A stretch of DNA of 64,000 bases from Pseudomonas fluorescens (GTDB lineage Bacteria > Pseudomonadota > Gammaproteobacteria > Pseudomonadales > Pseudomonadaceae): assembly GCF_004683905.1 (NCBI RefSeq), contig NZ_CP038438.1, forward strand, positions 3,844,001-3,908,000, written 5' to 3'. Position 1 is the first letter of the stretch; each line of letters begins with the position of its first letter. Shown piece by piece: positions 9,247-17,576 of the stretch. The notes under the pieces were generated by a model that had not been told where the DNA came from, made no database searches, and worked only from the letters and a program-made list of their open reading frames with translations. A program made the position numbers and the translations under genes.

Positions 9247-9777
9247 ATGACCAAAATTGATCGACACGATGCTATAAAAAAAATCTCAAAGGCAATTTTG
9301 ATTTTGCTTGACCATGACGAGCGAGAATCTCATCTCCTCGATTGGTGGAGTATTGATGAGAGCAATCCTGAATTCTTCACACTATCAGAGCAACTGCAGA
9401 GCCTTATTGCTAGCGGGGACGATCTACCTAGCGACATCGATGATAAAAAATATGACGAACTTATCTTGCTTGCCCTAACATCAAGCTATAAAGGCGTAAC
9501 AAACGTATTCTTATCAAAAAAATTAAAACAATTGAATATTGGAGAGTACGAGGTATCTGGAGAAATTGAAACTCTGATGCCTTGCCCGTGCTGTAAATAC
9601 CGCACGCTTTCAGTGCTTGGTAATTATGAAATTTGCGACCTATGCAAATGGGAAGACAATGGAACTAGCAACCTTGACACTTATAGCGGCCCAAACCACA
9701 TGACTCTTCGGGAAGCAAAAGAATTGTTTGCAAAAAAAACTGAGAAACTTCCTTTGGATAAATGGGTGAAAGAATAA
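9247..9777 (+). CDS. CPCC-motif protein, predicted immunity protein 1
   Basis: 176 residues starting one base after the rhs stop codon. The upstream half is acidic and helical; residues from about 112 contain CPCC followed by a CDLC pair and then WEDNG, the signature of the Cys-rich CPCC family, probably a small zinc ribbon. Position immediately behind the toxin domain is the standard site of the immunity gene, so it is inferred to neutralise the BECR-like toxin. An extension to 9187 lies inside the rhs frame and is not used. AT-rich relative to the Rhs core. Confidence 0.75.
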   Translation: MTKIDRHDAIKKISKAILILLDHDERESHLLDWWSIDESNPEFFTLSEQLQSLIASGDDLPSDIDDKKYDELILLALTSSYKGVTNVFLSKKLKQLNIGEYEVSGEIETLMPCPCCKYRTLSVLGNYEICDLCKWEDNGTSNLDTYSGPNHMTLREAKELFAKKTEKLPLDKWVKE

Positions 9778-9873
9778 CGTTGAGATGAGTCATTCGCGTG
9801 TGTGGATAGTCGAAATTGCGACTATGGCGAAGTAATCAGGTCACCGACCTTACAGACGAGACTAAGGGGGACT

Positions 9874-9979
9874 AAGGGGACAGGTTTATTTTCCGGCTTG
9901 CCCCCCTTTTTTGATTCAAAAGGGAGTGAAAATCCCCCTGTTCTAGCCGCTTTTTCAGAAACAGATCCGTCCCCTTTTT
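9874..9979. repeat. Cassette-boundary repeat, copy A
   Basis: Begins AAGGGGACAGGTTTATTTT and ends CAGATCCGTCCCCTTTTT, so its ends are imperfect inverted repeats. A related internal segment (GGCTTGCC...TTTGATTCAAAAGGGAGTGAA) recurs in copies B-D at 12558, 13495 and 14186. It lies between immunity gene 1 and the displaced rhs segment. Confidence 0.75.
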
Positions 9980-9984
9980 CCGGA

Positions 9985-12169
9985 AGAGCGTCTGCCGGAC
10001 GGAGGTCAACGGAAGTATCGCTACGACGCACTGGGTCGTCAGATCACTCGTAAGGAAGAATCCGCGCCATCACCCAATACCAACGGAATGCGGCCAACCG
10101 CCTAGCACAGCGCAACACGTGCCTTCACCTACAACGCCTATGGCAACGTCACCGCCGAACGTGACGAACTCGGCCGCATCACTCGCTACGAATACGCCGA
10201 CAACCTGCACCTTGTCAGCCGCCGCATCAATCCGGACGGCAGCCAACTGCGCTATCGCTACGACAACTCGCAACTCAACCTCACCGAGATCGAGAACGAG
10301 CGCGGTGAACGCTATCAACTCGACTATTACTCGAACGGCCTGATCCAGCAGGAGACCGGTTTCGACGGTCGCCGCACGGCTTACGAATACGATCTTAATG
10401 GCCAGTTGCTGAAGAAAACCGAGTACGGTGATGACGGCAGCGAACTCGTTACCGAATACCAACGCGATGCCGCTGGCCGTTTGCTGGTCAAGACACTTCC
10501 CCATAGCGAAGAGATTCACTACAGCTACGACGCACTGGGCCGCCTGATAAACGTCGACGACGGCCATTGGCCGCTCGCCTACGAATACGACGTGCAGGAC
10601 CGCCTGATCACCGAGCACCAGGGCTGGGGCACGACGCGATATGAGTACGACAGCGTCGGCCAATTGAGCCACTGCCGCCTGCCAGATGGCAGTACGCTCG
10701 ATTACCGTCACCTGCCCGGCGGGCGTCTGAGCAGCATCGACCTCAACGGCTCACGTCTGACCGCTCACCAGTTCAGCGCCGGCCGCGAACAGCAACGCCA
10801 ACAAGGTCTGCTGCTCAGCCAATACCAGTACGATGAGCAGGGTCGCTTGCAAGCCCACACAGTCGGCCAGCGAGACAAGAACCTGTTTCAGCGTCGCTAC
10901 AACTACGACGCCAACGGCAATCTCGCCGGTATCGATGACAGCCGCAAAGGCAAGCGCAGCTACCACTACGACCCGCTCGACCGACTCATCAGCGTGCGCG
11001 GCGCCACACCGGAAAGCTTCGCCCATGATCCGGCCGGTAACCTGCTGGGTCAAAACAACGAAGGCACAGCGAACTTGGCCAACGTCAAAGGCAACCGCCT
11101 GCTGATGCAGGGCGACCGCCATTACGACTACGATGCCTACGGCAACCTGATCCGCGAACGCCGTGGTGCCGGCCAGAAACTCGTCACCGAATACCGCTAC
11201 GACTGCCAGCACCGCCTCATCGGCGTCAGCCTGCCGGGCGGCAGTACCGCATCCTACAAATACGACGCCTTTGGTCGCCGTATCGAAAAAACCGTCGACG
11301 GCCAGACAACCGAATTCCTGTGGCAAGGTGAACGACTGATCGCCGAAAGCGCCGAAAACCGCTACCGCAGCTACATCTATGAGCCCGGTAGCTTCCGTCC
11401 ATTGGCGATGCTCGACGGCGAAGGCCCGCGCAAAGCCACGCCGTTTTACTATCAACTCGATCATCTGGGCACACCGCAGGAACTCACCGACTACAGTGGC
11501 GAGATCATGTGGTCGGCGAAGTACCGCGCCTACGGTAACCTCGCTGCGCTGGACGTCAGCGAGATTGATAACCCGCTGCGCTTCCAGGGTCAGTATTTCG
11601 ATGCCGAGACGGGGTTACATTACAACCGGCACCGCTACTACAATCCGGGGACTGGGCGGTTTTTGACACCGGATCCGATCAAGCTTGCGGGTGGGTTGAA
11701 CAACTATCAGTACGTGCCTAACCCTACTGGATGGATCGACCCACTGGGATTGAGTTCCGATTGCCCCGGAGGACCAAACTGCAAGCCCGGAAAAATAGAA
11801 GATCCCTCACGTAAAGCAAACGTGGATGACGGAGCACCAAAATCTCCAGATGTTCAATGGACCAACCACGGAAATAAGCACGTAGCACCCAAGGCTCCTT
11901 GGCCATCTGTTGTAAAGTCAACAGCAAATGGCGGAGCAGCCAAGTATGCACCAGGCACAGACATTGAAGCTTTAGAACGACATGCTTTTGAGCATGGCCA
12001 AGAGGTTAACAACGGGAAACCTTGGAAAGTGATCGACATGGGACGAACAATCGGCGCAAACGATGGAAAAGAAACTCGATTCATGAGGGTTGAGCTCAGT
12101 GCAAATACAATTCATGGACATCCAATTTCCGAAGATGCATTTAAAAAACTCACGAAAAAGAAGAAATAA
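9985..12169 (+). pseudogene. Orphan rhs C-terminal module with second toxin
   Basis: A displaced copy of the rhs core end with a different toxin. From 10107 to about 11749 it parallels 7186-8828 at a constant offset of 2921 bases; 9985-10105 is a shorter, frame-broken match to about 7050-7185. The frame is open only from 10106 (a TAG lies at 10103) and no convincing start or ribosome site exists; a TTG at 10406 is an internal codon. After DPLGL (near 11755) a new 137-residue toxin follows, with TNHGNKHVAPK, a long KYAPGTDIEALERHAFEHGQ segment and NTIHGHPIS. It recalls the Ntox35-like group of predicted RNases, but this is uncertain. Probably silent unless recombined into the main rhs gene. 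Confidence 0.85.
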
Positions 12170-12172
12170 AAC

Positions 12173-12481
12173 ATGCTTATTACAGAAATAGAAAAACTAG
12201 GCGGAACTGTAACATTCGATGATATTTCTCAGCTGGATCAGTCCGCTGATATATCCATCATATTGGATGAACTCAAAGAAGATCTATTTCAAGCCATTCT
12301 TCCCTTCCAGCAAATAATTGATATTGGTTGGTATCCGGAGTTTAGTGAACACGGCGCATTCAAAGTATCATTAATCTCAAATTACAACTGGGAAGCGCCC
12401 ATCCATAGCGAAAAAGCAAAAGACTGGACCGAGCTGAAAAATGCAATCAAAAATACTTTGAAAAAAGTACAAACAGAATAA
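12173..12481 (+). CDS. Predicted immunity protein 2
   Basis: 102 residues, acidic, no recognised domain. The ATG lies 3 bases after the stop codon of the orphan rhs module, the same arrangement as toxin 1 and immunity 1, so it is inferred to be the partner of the second toxin. A central FQQIIDIGWYPEFSEHGAFKV segment and a C-terminal helix rich in lysine are visible. It may be expressed from its own weak promoter to protect against kin that carry this toxin. Confidence 0.6.
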   Translation: MLITEIEKLGGTVTFDDISQLDQSADISIILDELKEDLFQAILPFQQIIDIGWYPEFSEHGAFKVSLISNYNWEAPIHSEKAKDWTELKNAIKNTLKKVQTE

Positions 12482-12557
12482 CGAATAGAAATTAACTATT
12501 CAAAAACTTAAAAACCCCTTAGAAAAATCACAAAAACGAAAATGGGACAACGAAAAT

Positions 12558-12653
12558 GGTGGCGGATTTATTTCGAGCTTGCCACTTTTTGATCAAAAGA
12601 GACTGAAGCTCTCCTTTGGCCCCTTTTCAGAAAATAAATCCGCCCCCTTTTTC
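12558..12653. repeat. Cassette-boundary repeat, copy B
   Basis: The best preserved copy. Terminal arms GGCGGATTTATTT (12561-12573) and AAATAAATCCGCC (12632-12644) are a perfect 13-base inverted repeat. The interior carries GAGCTTGCCACTTTTTGATC, shared almost exactly with copy C. Lies between immunity gene 2 and the third toxin fragment. Confidence 0.8.
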
Positions 12654-12722
12654 TAAAGCAAATTTAAATAATGCTGCGGAAAAATTCGCCGGCAACAACC
12701 TTATAATTAGCAAACTATTTAG

Positions 12723-12941
12723 AGTAAGAAAATATACAAAAACCCTCAAGACGGAGTAGAAGTAGTAGAAGACATGAATGGAAACTATTTTAGAGTTTAC
12801 GACCCCTCACTTCACGGAAAACGTAAATATCTGAACCTTGACTTAATTGTACCTAGCAACAAAACGCTTCCGAACGGAAAGCAAACAGGCAGATCGCGAA
12901 GCGAATACAACGAAGTTACGCACTTTAACAAGGAACCATAG
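12723..12941 (+). pseudogene. Orphan toxin tail 3
   Basis: An open frame without its own beginning (TAG just before it), encoding about 72 residues that read like the end of a polymorphic toxin: DGVEVVEDMNGNYFRVYDP, then HGKRKYLNLD, TLPNGKQTGR and SEYNEVTHFN. The GNYFRVYDP...GKRKYL...LPNGK...EYN.VTHF order looks like a conserved C-terminal toxin module found at the ends of Rhs/PAAR proteins (recalled, not verified). The stop lies two bases before the GTG of immunity gene 3. No Rhs core is attached, so this is a toxin remnant left after truncation. Confidence 0.6.
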
Positions 12942-12943
12942 AA

Positions 12944-13276
12944 GTGAAAACAATTTCAGTGCCAGTAACCGTGGAAGCAATGAATCGATTAGACTTTGAT
13001 GCATGTTTACCGGGAGATCTGGAAGAAATTTTTCTTTCCGAAGATGAATTCTCAATCCTTGTAAAGACCGGAGCAATTGAAAAAATTTACTCAACACTAG
13101 GAATACTTATAGACGAGTACGAAGACGAAAAAATACAAGGAACCTCAGAATTACAAACATCCCTCAACATATTCCAAGAAGCATTAAAAACCACCAACAC
13201 TGAAATAATAAACAAAATCTTAAAGCTTAATGAATCAGCAATAAAACATGATACTGGATTGTTTTTTTACTTCTGA
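12944..13276 (+). CDS. Predicted immunity protein 3
   Basis: 110 residues from a GTG two bases after the stop of toxin tail 3. Acidic and AT-rich, mostly predicted helix after residue 40, no recognised domain. The tight coupling to a toxin remnant is the only evidence of function; retention of an intact reading frame next to a broken toxin suggests selection as an orphan immunity gene. Confidence 0.55.
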   Translation: MKTISVPVTVEAMNRLDFDACLPGDLEEIFLSEDEFSILVKTGAIEKIYSTLGILIDEYEDEKIQGTSELQTSLNIFQEALKTTNTEIINKILKLNESAIKHDTGLFFYF

Positions 13277-13494
13277 ATTTTTTCCAGAAATATATAAATT
13301 GATAAAAACTACAAATCCATATTTAATACTCAACTCAAAGAATATCGAAAAAAACCACTCTTTATTCGATAAAAATGGCAACTCAACATAACTGAATGAC
13401 ATAAACACATAAACGCTTTCAATTTATAAAAAATAATGGATTTCTATTTCTGGTGAAATCACTCACCAAAAAACTGAGCATACCTATACTGCTT
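13277..13494. other. AT-rich spacer without recognisable gene
   Basis: About 220 bases of very AT-rich DNA between immunity gene 3 and repeat copy C. Only short frames exist, the longest about 20 codons; no promoter or hairpin stands out. It may be decayed toxin or cassette DNA. Confidence 0.4.
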
Positions 13495-13575
13495 CAGCTT
13501 GCCACTTTTTGATCAAAAGGGATTGAACGCCCTCCCTTTGGCCTTCTTTTCAGAAAATAAATCCGGCCCCTTTTT
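13495..13575. repeat. Cassette-boundary repeat, copy C (left end missing)
   Basis: Shares AGCTTGCCACTTTTTGATCA and TTTTCAGAAAATAAATCCG with copy B, but lacks the left GGCGGATTTATTT arm. It ends just before toxin tail 4. Confidence 0.7.
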
Positions 13576-13577
13576 CA

Positions 13578-13613
13578 TTGCAAAAATTCGATGACTGGGA
13601 AAAGCTTCAATGA
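13578..13613 (+). pseudogene. Possible toxin tail 4 (about 11 codons)
   Basis: Directly after repeat copy C a short frame reads LQKFDDWEKLQ and stops with a TGA that overlaps the ATG of the next gene as ATGA. The coupling resembles a toxin end/immunity start, so this may be the last trace of a fourth toxin. It is very short and could be chance. Confidence 0.3.
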
Positions 13614-14080
13614 AGACCACTTTTGAAACTGCTTTAGACCTTCACGAGACATCTGATTTCTTTAAAGGAAATGGACAATATTTTGCTCGAGACTCAGACT
13701 GGGGAGACCATCTTTCTATTAGTAACTGGCAGGAAATATGCAGCGTTTTAAAGAACCAGAAAGCCGCACAAAACTTACTTACATCGATATTTGAAGATTA
13801 TGCAGAATACTTAAAGGAAGATTATTCAGATGCCGAAGGATTATTCTCCAACATAAGCGCCTACTACACACTTAAAAACAAAATAGCCTTTTTATCGAGC
13901 AATAGTTACGACCTAATCGAAAGTCTTGACGAGAGAAGCAAGAAAAATATAGGAAAACTATTTCGTCTGCTTAGGCAGCAATATGATTTAAAAAACAAGG
14001 ATCTGCCAAAGTACACATTTGATGAGGAAATTAAACGATTAAGACTCAAGGGATGCACTCTTAATCTTGAACAACTTTGA
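13610..14080 (+). CDS. Predicted immunity protein 4
   Basis: 156 residues, AT-rich, no recognised family. It begins with FETALDLHETSDFFKGNGQY and continues mainly helical (DYAEYLKEDYSDAEG, LDERSKKNIGKLFRLLRQQYD). Location in the row of displaced toxin/immunity cassettes and the ATGA overlap with a putative toxin remnant argue for an immunity role. GGGAAAAG about 10 bases upstream may be its ribosome site. Confidence 0.55.
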   Translation: MKTTFETALDLHETSDFFKGNGQYFARDSDWGDHLSISNWQEICSVLKNQKAAQNLLTSIFEDYAEYLKEDYSDAEGLFSNISAYYTLKNKIAFLSSNSYDLIESLDERSKKNIGKLFRLLRQQYDLKNKDLPKYTFDEEIKRLRLKGCTLNLEQL

Positions 14081-14185
14081 GAAACCTGCAGATCACGACT
14101 TCGGCATAGCTGAGGATAGATATTTAAAACAATTCAAAATCTAAAATTCTTCTATCTCCATAAATACCGCATTAAATTAGTGGGT

Positions 14186-14258
14186 TAAGGGGACAGATTT
14201 ATTTAACGGTTCGCTTTCCTCTCGATTTAAAAGGGATTAAAAATCGATCCGTCGCCCT
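14186..14258. repeat. Cassette-boundary repeat, copy D (right end degraded)
   Basis: Starts AAGGGGACAGATTTATTT like copy A and keeps AAAGGGATTAAAA of the interior; the right arm is reduced to ATCGATCCGTCGCCCTCTT. It abuts toxin tail 5. Confidence 0.65.
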
Positions 14259-14260
14259 CT

Positions 14261-14344
14261 TACCACTTCAATCAACGACCAATTAAAAACTCTAGAACAG
14301 GCAAAGCACCTGGTAAAGCCCACTACATATTTCGAGCAATTTAG
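14261..14344 (+). pseudogene. Orphan toxin tail 5
   Basis: A 27-codon frame reading YHFNQRPIKNSRTGKAPG then KAHYIFRAI and a TAG, one base before the ATG of the Imm50-like gene. HFN.RPI..SRTGK.PG..HY.F looks like the extreme C-terminus of a recurring Rhs/PAAR toxin type (recalled, not verified). It is in a different frame from the following gene. The preceding toxin body is absent. Confidence 0.5.
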
Positions 14345-14345
14345 A

Positions 14346-14732
14346 ATGTGGATATCATCAATATCGAACAAAAAGCAGTGGACGTCGATTTTCGGAGAAA
14401 CATATTCCCCCTCAAGCATGCGTACGTCATACGTAATGCTGGACGGAAACTCTATATGCATAAAATTATCCAGCAAAATAGAGCAAGCAGCCCCTAAAAA
14501 GTGGCTGACAAAGAATTACAACGAGTATGAGTTTCAGCTCTACATAGTAGACATAGAAAATTTTAATGTAGAGAATTTCAACTTCAGCGGCACCACCACC
14601 TTAACAATCGAGGGAAAATCCTCAGACTACAAAGTCACAATTAAATTTGAAAATAACTGTGCAGTCACATGCCAAGCAAAAAATATTAGTATAGCCAATA
14701 TTAGGGCATACAATAATGACGGCGCAGTATAG
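14346..14732 (+). CDS. Imm50-like immunity protein
   Basis: 128 residues. The layout MW..SI.N....W...FG, then a ligand-like stretch with IKLSSKIEQAAPKKWLTKNY and a following beta-rich part (EFQLYIVDIENFNVENF, VTIKFENN) matches my recollection of the Imm50 family of polymorphic-toxin immunity proteins, including the PPKKW-like block. Its start follows the stop of toxin tail 5 by one base. Base composition is AT-rich like the rest of the cassette row. Family assignment is moderate; the immunity role is inferred from family and position. Confidence 0.65.
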   Translation: MWISSISNKKQWTSIFGETYSPSSMRTSYVMLDGNSICIKLSSKIEQAAPKKWLTKNYNEYEFQLYIVDIENFNVENFNFSGTTTLTIEGKSSDYKVTIKFENNCAVTCQAKNISIANIRAYNNDGAV

Positions 14733-14935
14733 TGCAATGCGCTCACTGACACTTTTATAGACAGTATTGCATTCAGGCATTACCGACAATGTCGGGTACA
14801 GATCACAGTTTCTTTTTACATAGACGCGATCATCTTACAATCTAATCGCCTTCATAAACATGACTCTTGGGCTCTCTAGTTTTAGGCAGAAACTATACCC
14901 ATTACTTTGCGGCCCTTCGGTTTACATGAGCACCC

Positions 14936-15433
14936 ATGAATAAACATCAAATCACACTCGCCAATAACTGGATCGCCACCTTCGAAAACAACGGTGAATT
15001 CCGCATGGGAGCCGAAGGCTGGAGCTTGCTCCTGCAAGGGCCTGACGGCAGAAATATCAATTACTTCGCGGACAAGATCATTTTGGTCAACGATGACGAC
15101 GGCACCCAGGCTAATTCATGCATTCGTCTATCCAGCGACGGTGTCTACGGTTATTTGAGCACAGCCGTTGACAGCTGCTGGGTCATCGATTTTTCGCGGT
15201 GCATGATCGCCCCGCACCGAGTTAGCATCCATCACTACCATGACGCCTACGACGTAAGCGTGGCAGCTTACGAACAACCGGCCTTCAAGCGTGCGAGGCA
15301 ATATATCAGTGTGGTTGGAAGATACATCTATCTGACCTTCCCGCTGACCAAAGATGAAGACTTCCCCAAGGTATGGGAAGAGTATCTGTCCATACGCAAA
15401 CGCCAACTGGATGAGCTCTATTTCAGAAACTGA
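14936..15433 (+). CDS. Hypothetical protein at end of cassette array
   Basis: 165 residues, no recognised domain. The middle contains GYLSTAVDSCWVIDFSRCM and a HHYHDAYDVSVAAYEQPAF segment; the C-terminus is amphipathic. GC content is higher than in the neighbouring immunity genes. It could be another solitary immunity protein or the first gene of the chromosomal backbone after the island. A separate promoter is likely because 200 bases of non-coding DNA precede it. Confidence 0.55.
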   Translation: MNKHQITLANNWIATFENNGEFRMGAEGWSLLLQGPDGRNINYFADKIILVNDDDGTQANSCIRLSSDGVYGYLSTAVDSCWVIDFSRCMIAPHRVSIHHYHDAYDVSVAAYEQPAFKRARQYISVVGRYIYLTFPLTKDEDFPKVWEEYLSIRKRQLDELYFRN

Positions 15434-15470
15434 CCAGTGGGCGCCAATATCATGTTGCGATTGGCGCGCC

Positions 15471-16283
15471 CTACCCGATCAACTCGTCCGCCACCTCATA
15501 CTTAACCACCACCCGATTTCGATACAACCTCACCCTCTCCACCAATTCCCCCACCTGCCCCTTCTCCCGCACCTCCCGCCAGATCTCATTCTCCCGATAC
15601 ACCCGCTCCCCCTCCCGCACAAACCGGTGCTTTTCCTGAAACACGTGATACCGATACGCCCGCACCTGATCGCACAGCAACTCACCCTCCAACTGCGTTT
15701 CCCCCACGTTCAACTTCAACTGAAAAGTCCGATCCGTCGGGTTATGCAGCACCAGATCAACATAGTTGTAGAAAATCGCCGCGCCCGAACCGAATGGCAG
15801 CACCCGCCCTTCGTCCGGGAATGGGTCGAAGCTGTGGTTGGAGCGTTCAACGACTATCAGCGGTGAGTGGATCGCCATCCAGTGGATCAGGTTGCTCAGT
15901 TGGCAGATTCCGCCGCCGATACCGCGTCGCGCTTCGCCGAAGGACAGTTCCATGCCTTCGACGTAGCCGCGTTTGCGGGTTGGGCGGCCGACGAGGCGGC
16001 AGAAGGAGAAGTGTTCGCCGGGGGCGATGATGAGGCCGTCGATGGCGGCGACGGCGAGTTTGAGGTTGATGACTTTGTTGTGTTGCAGGGCGAGGTCGGA
16101 GTTGCCCAATTTGCGGATGAGTTTCGAGGTGTGTTTCAGGTAGCGGAATGGCAGACGGTCAGCGCCGGCCACAAGGCGTGCGTAGCGTTTGCTGGAGCAG
16201 TGCCAGGCGATCTGGCGGAATAGTCTTTTTTGCCACACGCGCAGCCAGTACAGGGCCGGGTGGTAGAGGGAAAGTGGTTTCAT
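15471..16283 (-). CDS. VanW family protein
   Basis: 270 residues from the ATG at 16283 (MKPLSLYHPALYWLR). The VanW domain is recognised by NKVINLKLAVAAIDGLIIAP, PGEHFSFCRLVGRPTRKRGY and the GGGICQLSN block, then HSFDPFPDEG. Proteins of this family occur in glycopeptide-resistance clusters but their biochemical role is unknown; in pseudomonads they are common single genes. A longer frame to 16427 starts with TTG and adds a basic segment without family similarity. Transcribed divergently from the next glycosyltransferase gene. Confidence 0.88.
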   Translation of the reverse strand: MKPLSLYHPALYWLRVWQKRLFRQIAWHCSSKRYARLVAGADRLPFRYLKHTSKLIRKLGNSDLALQHNKVINLKLAVAAIDGLIIAPGEHFSFCRLVGRPTRKRGYVEGMELSFGEARRGIGGGICQLSNLIHWMAIHSPLIVVERSNHSFDPFPDEGRVLPFGSGAAIFYNYVDLVLHNPTDRTFQLKLNVGETQLEGELLCDQVRAYRYHVFQEKHRFVREGERVYRENEIWREVREKGQVGELVERVRLYRNRVVVKYEVADELIG

Positions 16284-16498
16284 CCGTGAGGCGACGGCAG
16301 GTGCCGTTTTGTCCTTGAAGCATCTGAGGGGCGCGCAGTTTAGCCTGTGGGCCGGCTTGCGTCGTGCGCGAGATGTCGTGGCTCGACACACTTCGAATGG
16401 CTTGCTGAACGGCAAATTAAGCTTCAACTAAGCTTGCGTCGCTAGCATCCCGGCCCGAGAGACACCTGTCGCCGATCAACCGCGGATGAGCTTCCCGA

Positions 16499-17305
16499 AT
16501 GAGCCAGTTTGATTTACCAGCCGTTACGCAGCCGAATTTCAGTCTTGTATTGGTAAATTACAAAACCCCGGACATCACCCGGATGTGCCTGGAGTTATTG
16601 CGCCAGCATGTTCAAGCGCAGCGCATTCCGGTTTGGGTGGTGGACAATGATTCGGCGGATGCCAGTCTGGATTACTTGCGTTCGCTGGACTGGATCAACC
16701 TGATCGAACGTCCCTCCCCCGGCAAAGAAGCGGGACATATTGCGCATGGCAAGGCGCTGGATCTGGCGCTGGAAAAAGTTGAAACCGACTATCTATTTCT
16801 GCTGCACACCGACACCTTTGTCTACGACAAGGAAGTCTTCGCGATGATGCTGCGTGAGTGTACAAAGTCTGCGGACATCGCCGCAGTCGGGTGTGTCGAG
16901 CAAATCAATCGAGGGATTCTGAGAGACACCTGGCGACTAACTTCGCGGTTTTGCAAACACTATATTCGCCGGGCGAAAACTGCATTGGGTTTGCGCAGTA
17001 AAGAGCCGAAACCTTATCGGGAAACTCACCTCAAGAGTTTCTGCACTTTGTGGAACGCCAAGTTGATGAAGTCCCATGGACTGCACTTTTGCATGGATGA
17101 CCGAGTGCCCGGTTATACCCTGCAAGATCGAATGGTCGGTCTGGGCTATGGCATCAAGCTGCTGTCACCACGCAAGATTTTCCGCTATCTGGATCACATC
17201 CAGGCAGGAACCGTCGCCGCCGCCGGCACGTACGGCAAAAACCACCGCCGCACCAAGATGTATGAAGCCACCCTCAAACGATTTGAGGGGCAGGCATCGG
17301 CATAA
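16499..17305 (+). CDS. Glycosyltransferase family 2 protein
   Basis: 268 residues. A GT-A fold transferase: NFSLVLVNYKTPDITRMCLE at the N-terminus, VVDNDSAD (nucleotide-binding Asp), and LLHTDTFVYD as the DXD-like metal site. No membrane segments, so cytosolic. Similar to rhamnosyltransferase-like GT2 proteins; donor and acceptor cannot be told. It stands alone, divergent from vanW and followed by a strong terminator, so it is not part of the large EPS operon although it may decorate a surface polysaccharide. Confidence 0.85.
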   Translation: MSQFDLPAVTQPNFSLVLVNYKTPDITRMCLELLRQHVQAQRIPVWVVDNDSADASLDYLRSLDWINLIERPSPGKEAGHIAHGKALDLALEKVETDYLFLLHTDTFVYDKEVFAMMLRECTKSADIAAVGCVEQINRGILRDTWRLTSRFCKHYIRRAKTALGLRSKEPKPYRETHLKSFCTLWNAKLMKSHGLHFCMDDRVPGYTLQDRMVGLGYGIKLLSPRKIFRYLDHIQAGTVAAAGTYGKNHRRTKMYEATLKRFEGQASA

Positions 17306-17314
17306 TCGCGAACA

Positions 17315-17348
17315 CAAAAAAGGGGCGACTGCAAAGTCGCCCTTTTTT
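17315..17348 (+). terminator. Rho-independent terminator after GT2 gene
   Basis: AAAAAAGGGGCGAC-TGCAAA-GTCGCCCTTTTTT: a strong GC stem with flanking A and T tracts ten bases after the stop codon. Confidence 0.9.
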
Positions 17349-17381
17349 ATCTGAAATTGTATACATCCGCTCCGAAGAGGT

Positions 17382-17444
17382 GTTCGCCCAGTGTAATGGC
17401 CTGGCAATCCATGCACCGGTAAAGAGCCCTGACACTGGGCGAAC
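17382..17444. repeat. Perfect 13-bp inverted repeat with 37-base loop
   Basis: GTTCGCCCAGTGT and ACACTGGGCGAAC face each other in an otherwise gene-free 330-base stretch. Function unknown; could be a structured RNA or a regulator site. No gene seen between 17306 and 17634. Confidence 0.5.
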
Positions 17445-17576
17445 GGGAAGGATTTTAATAGAAGTTGGCAGATATGTCGTCATACACAAAGGTAAATTTT
17501 ATGTACGAAAAAGTTAATAGATATTTATCGACGAAATCCTTTCGTGAAACTTTCAAAGCACGGCTCAGCCCATTTC

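Noticed and set aside
10406..10408. TTG as the start of an independent second rhs gene
   Set aside because: It is an internal Rhs codon, has no ribosome site, and the homologous frame continues upstream to a stop at 10103.
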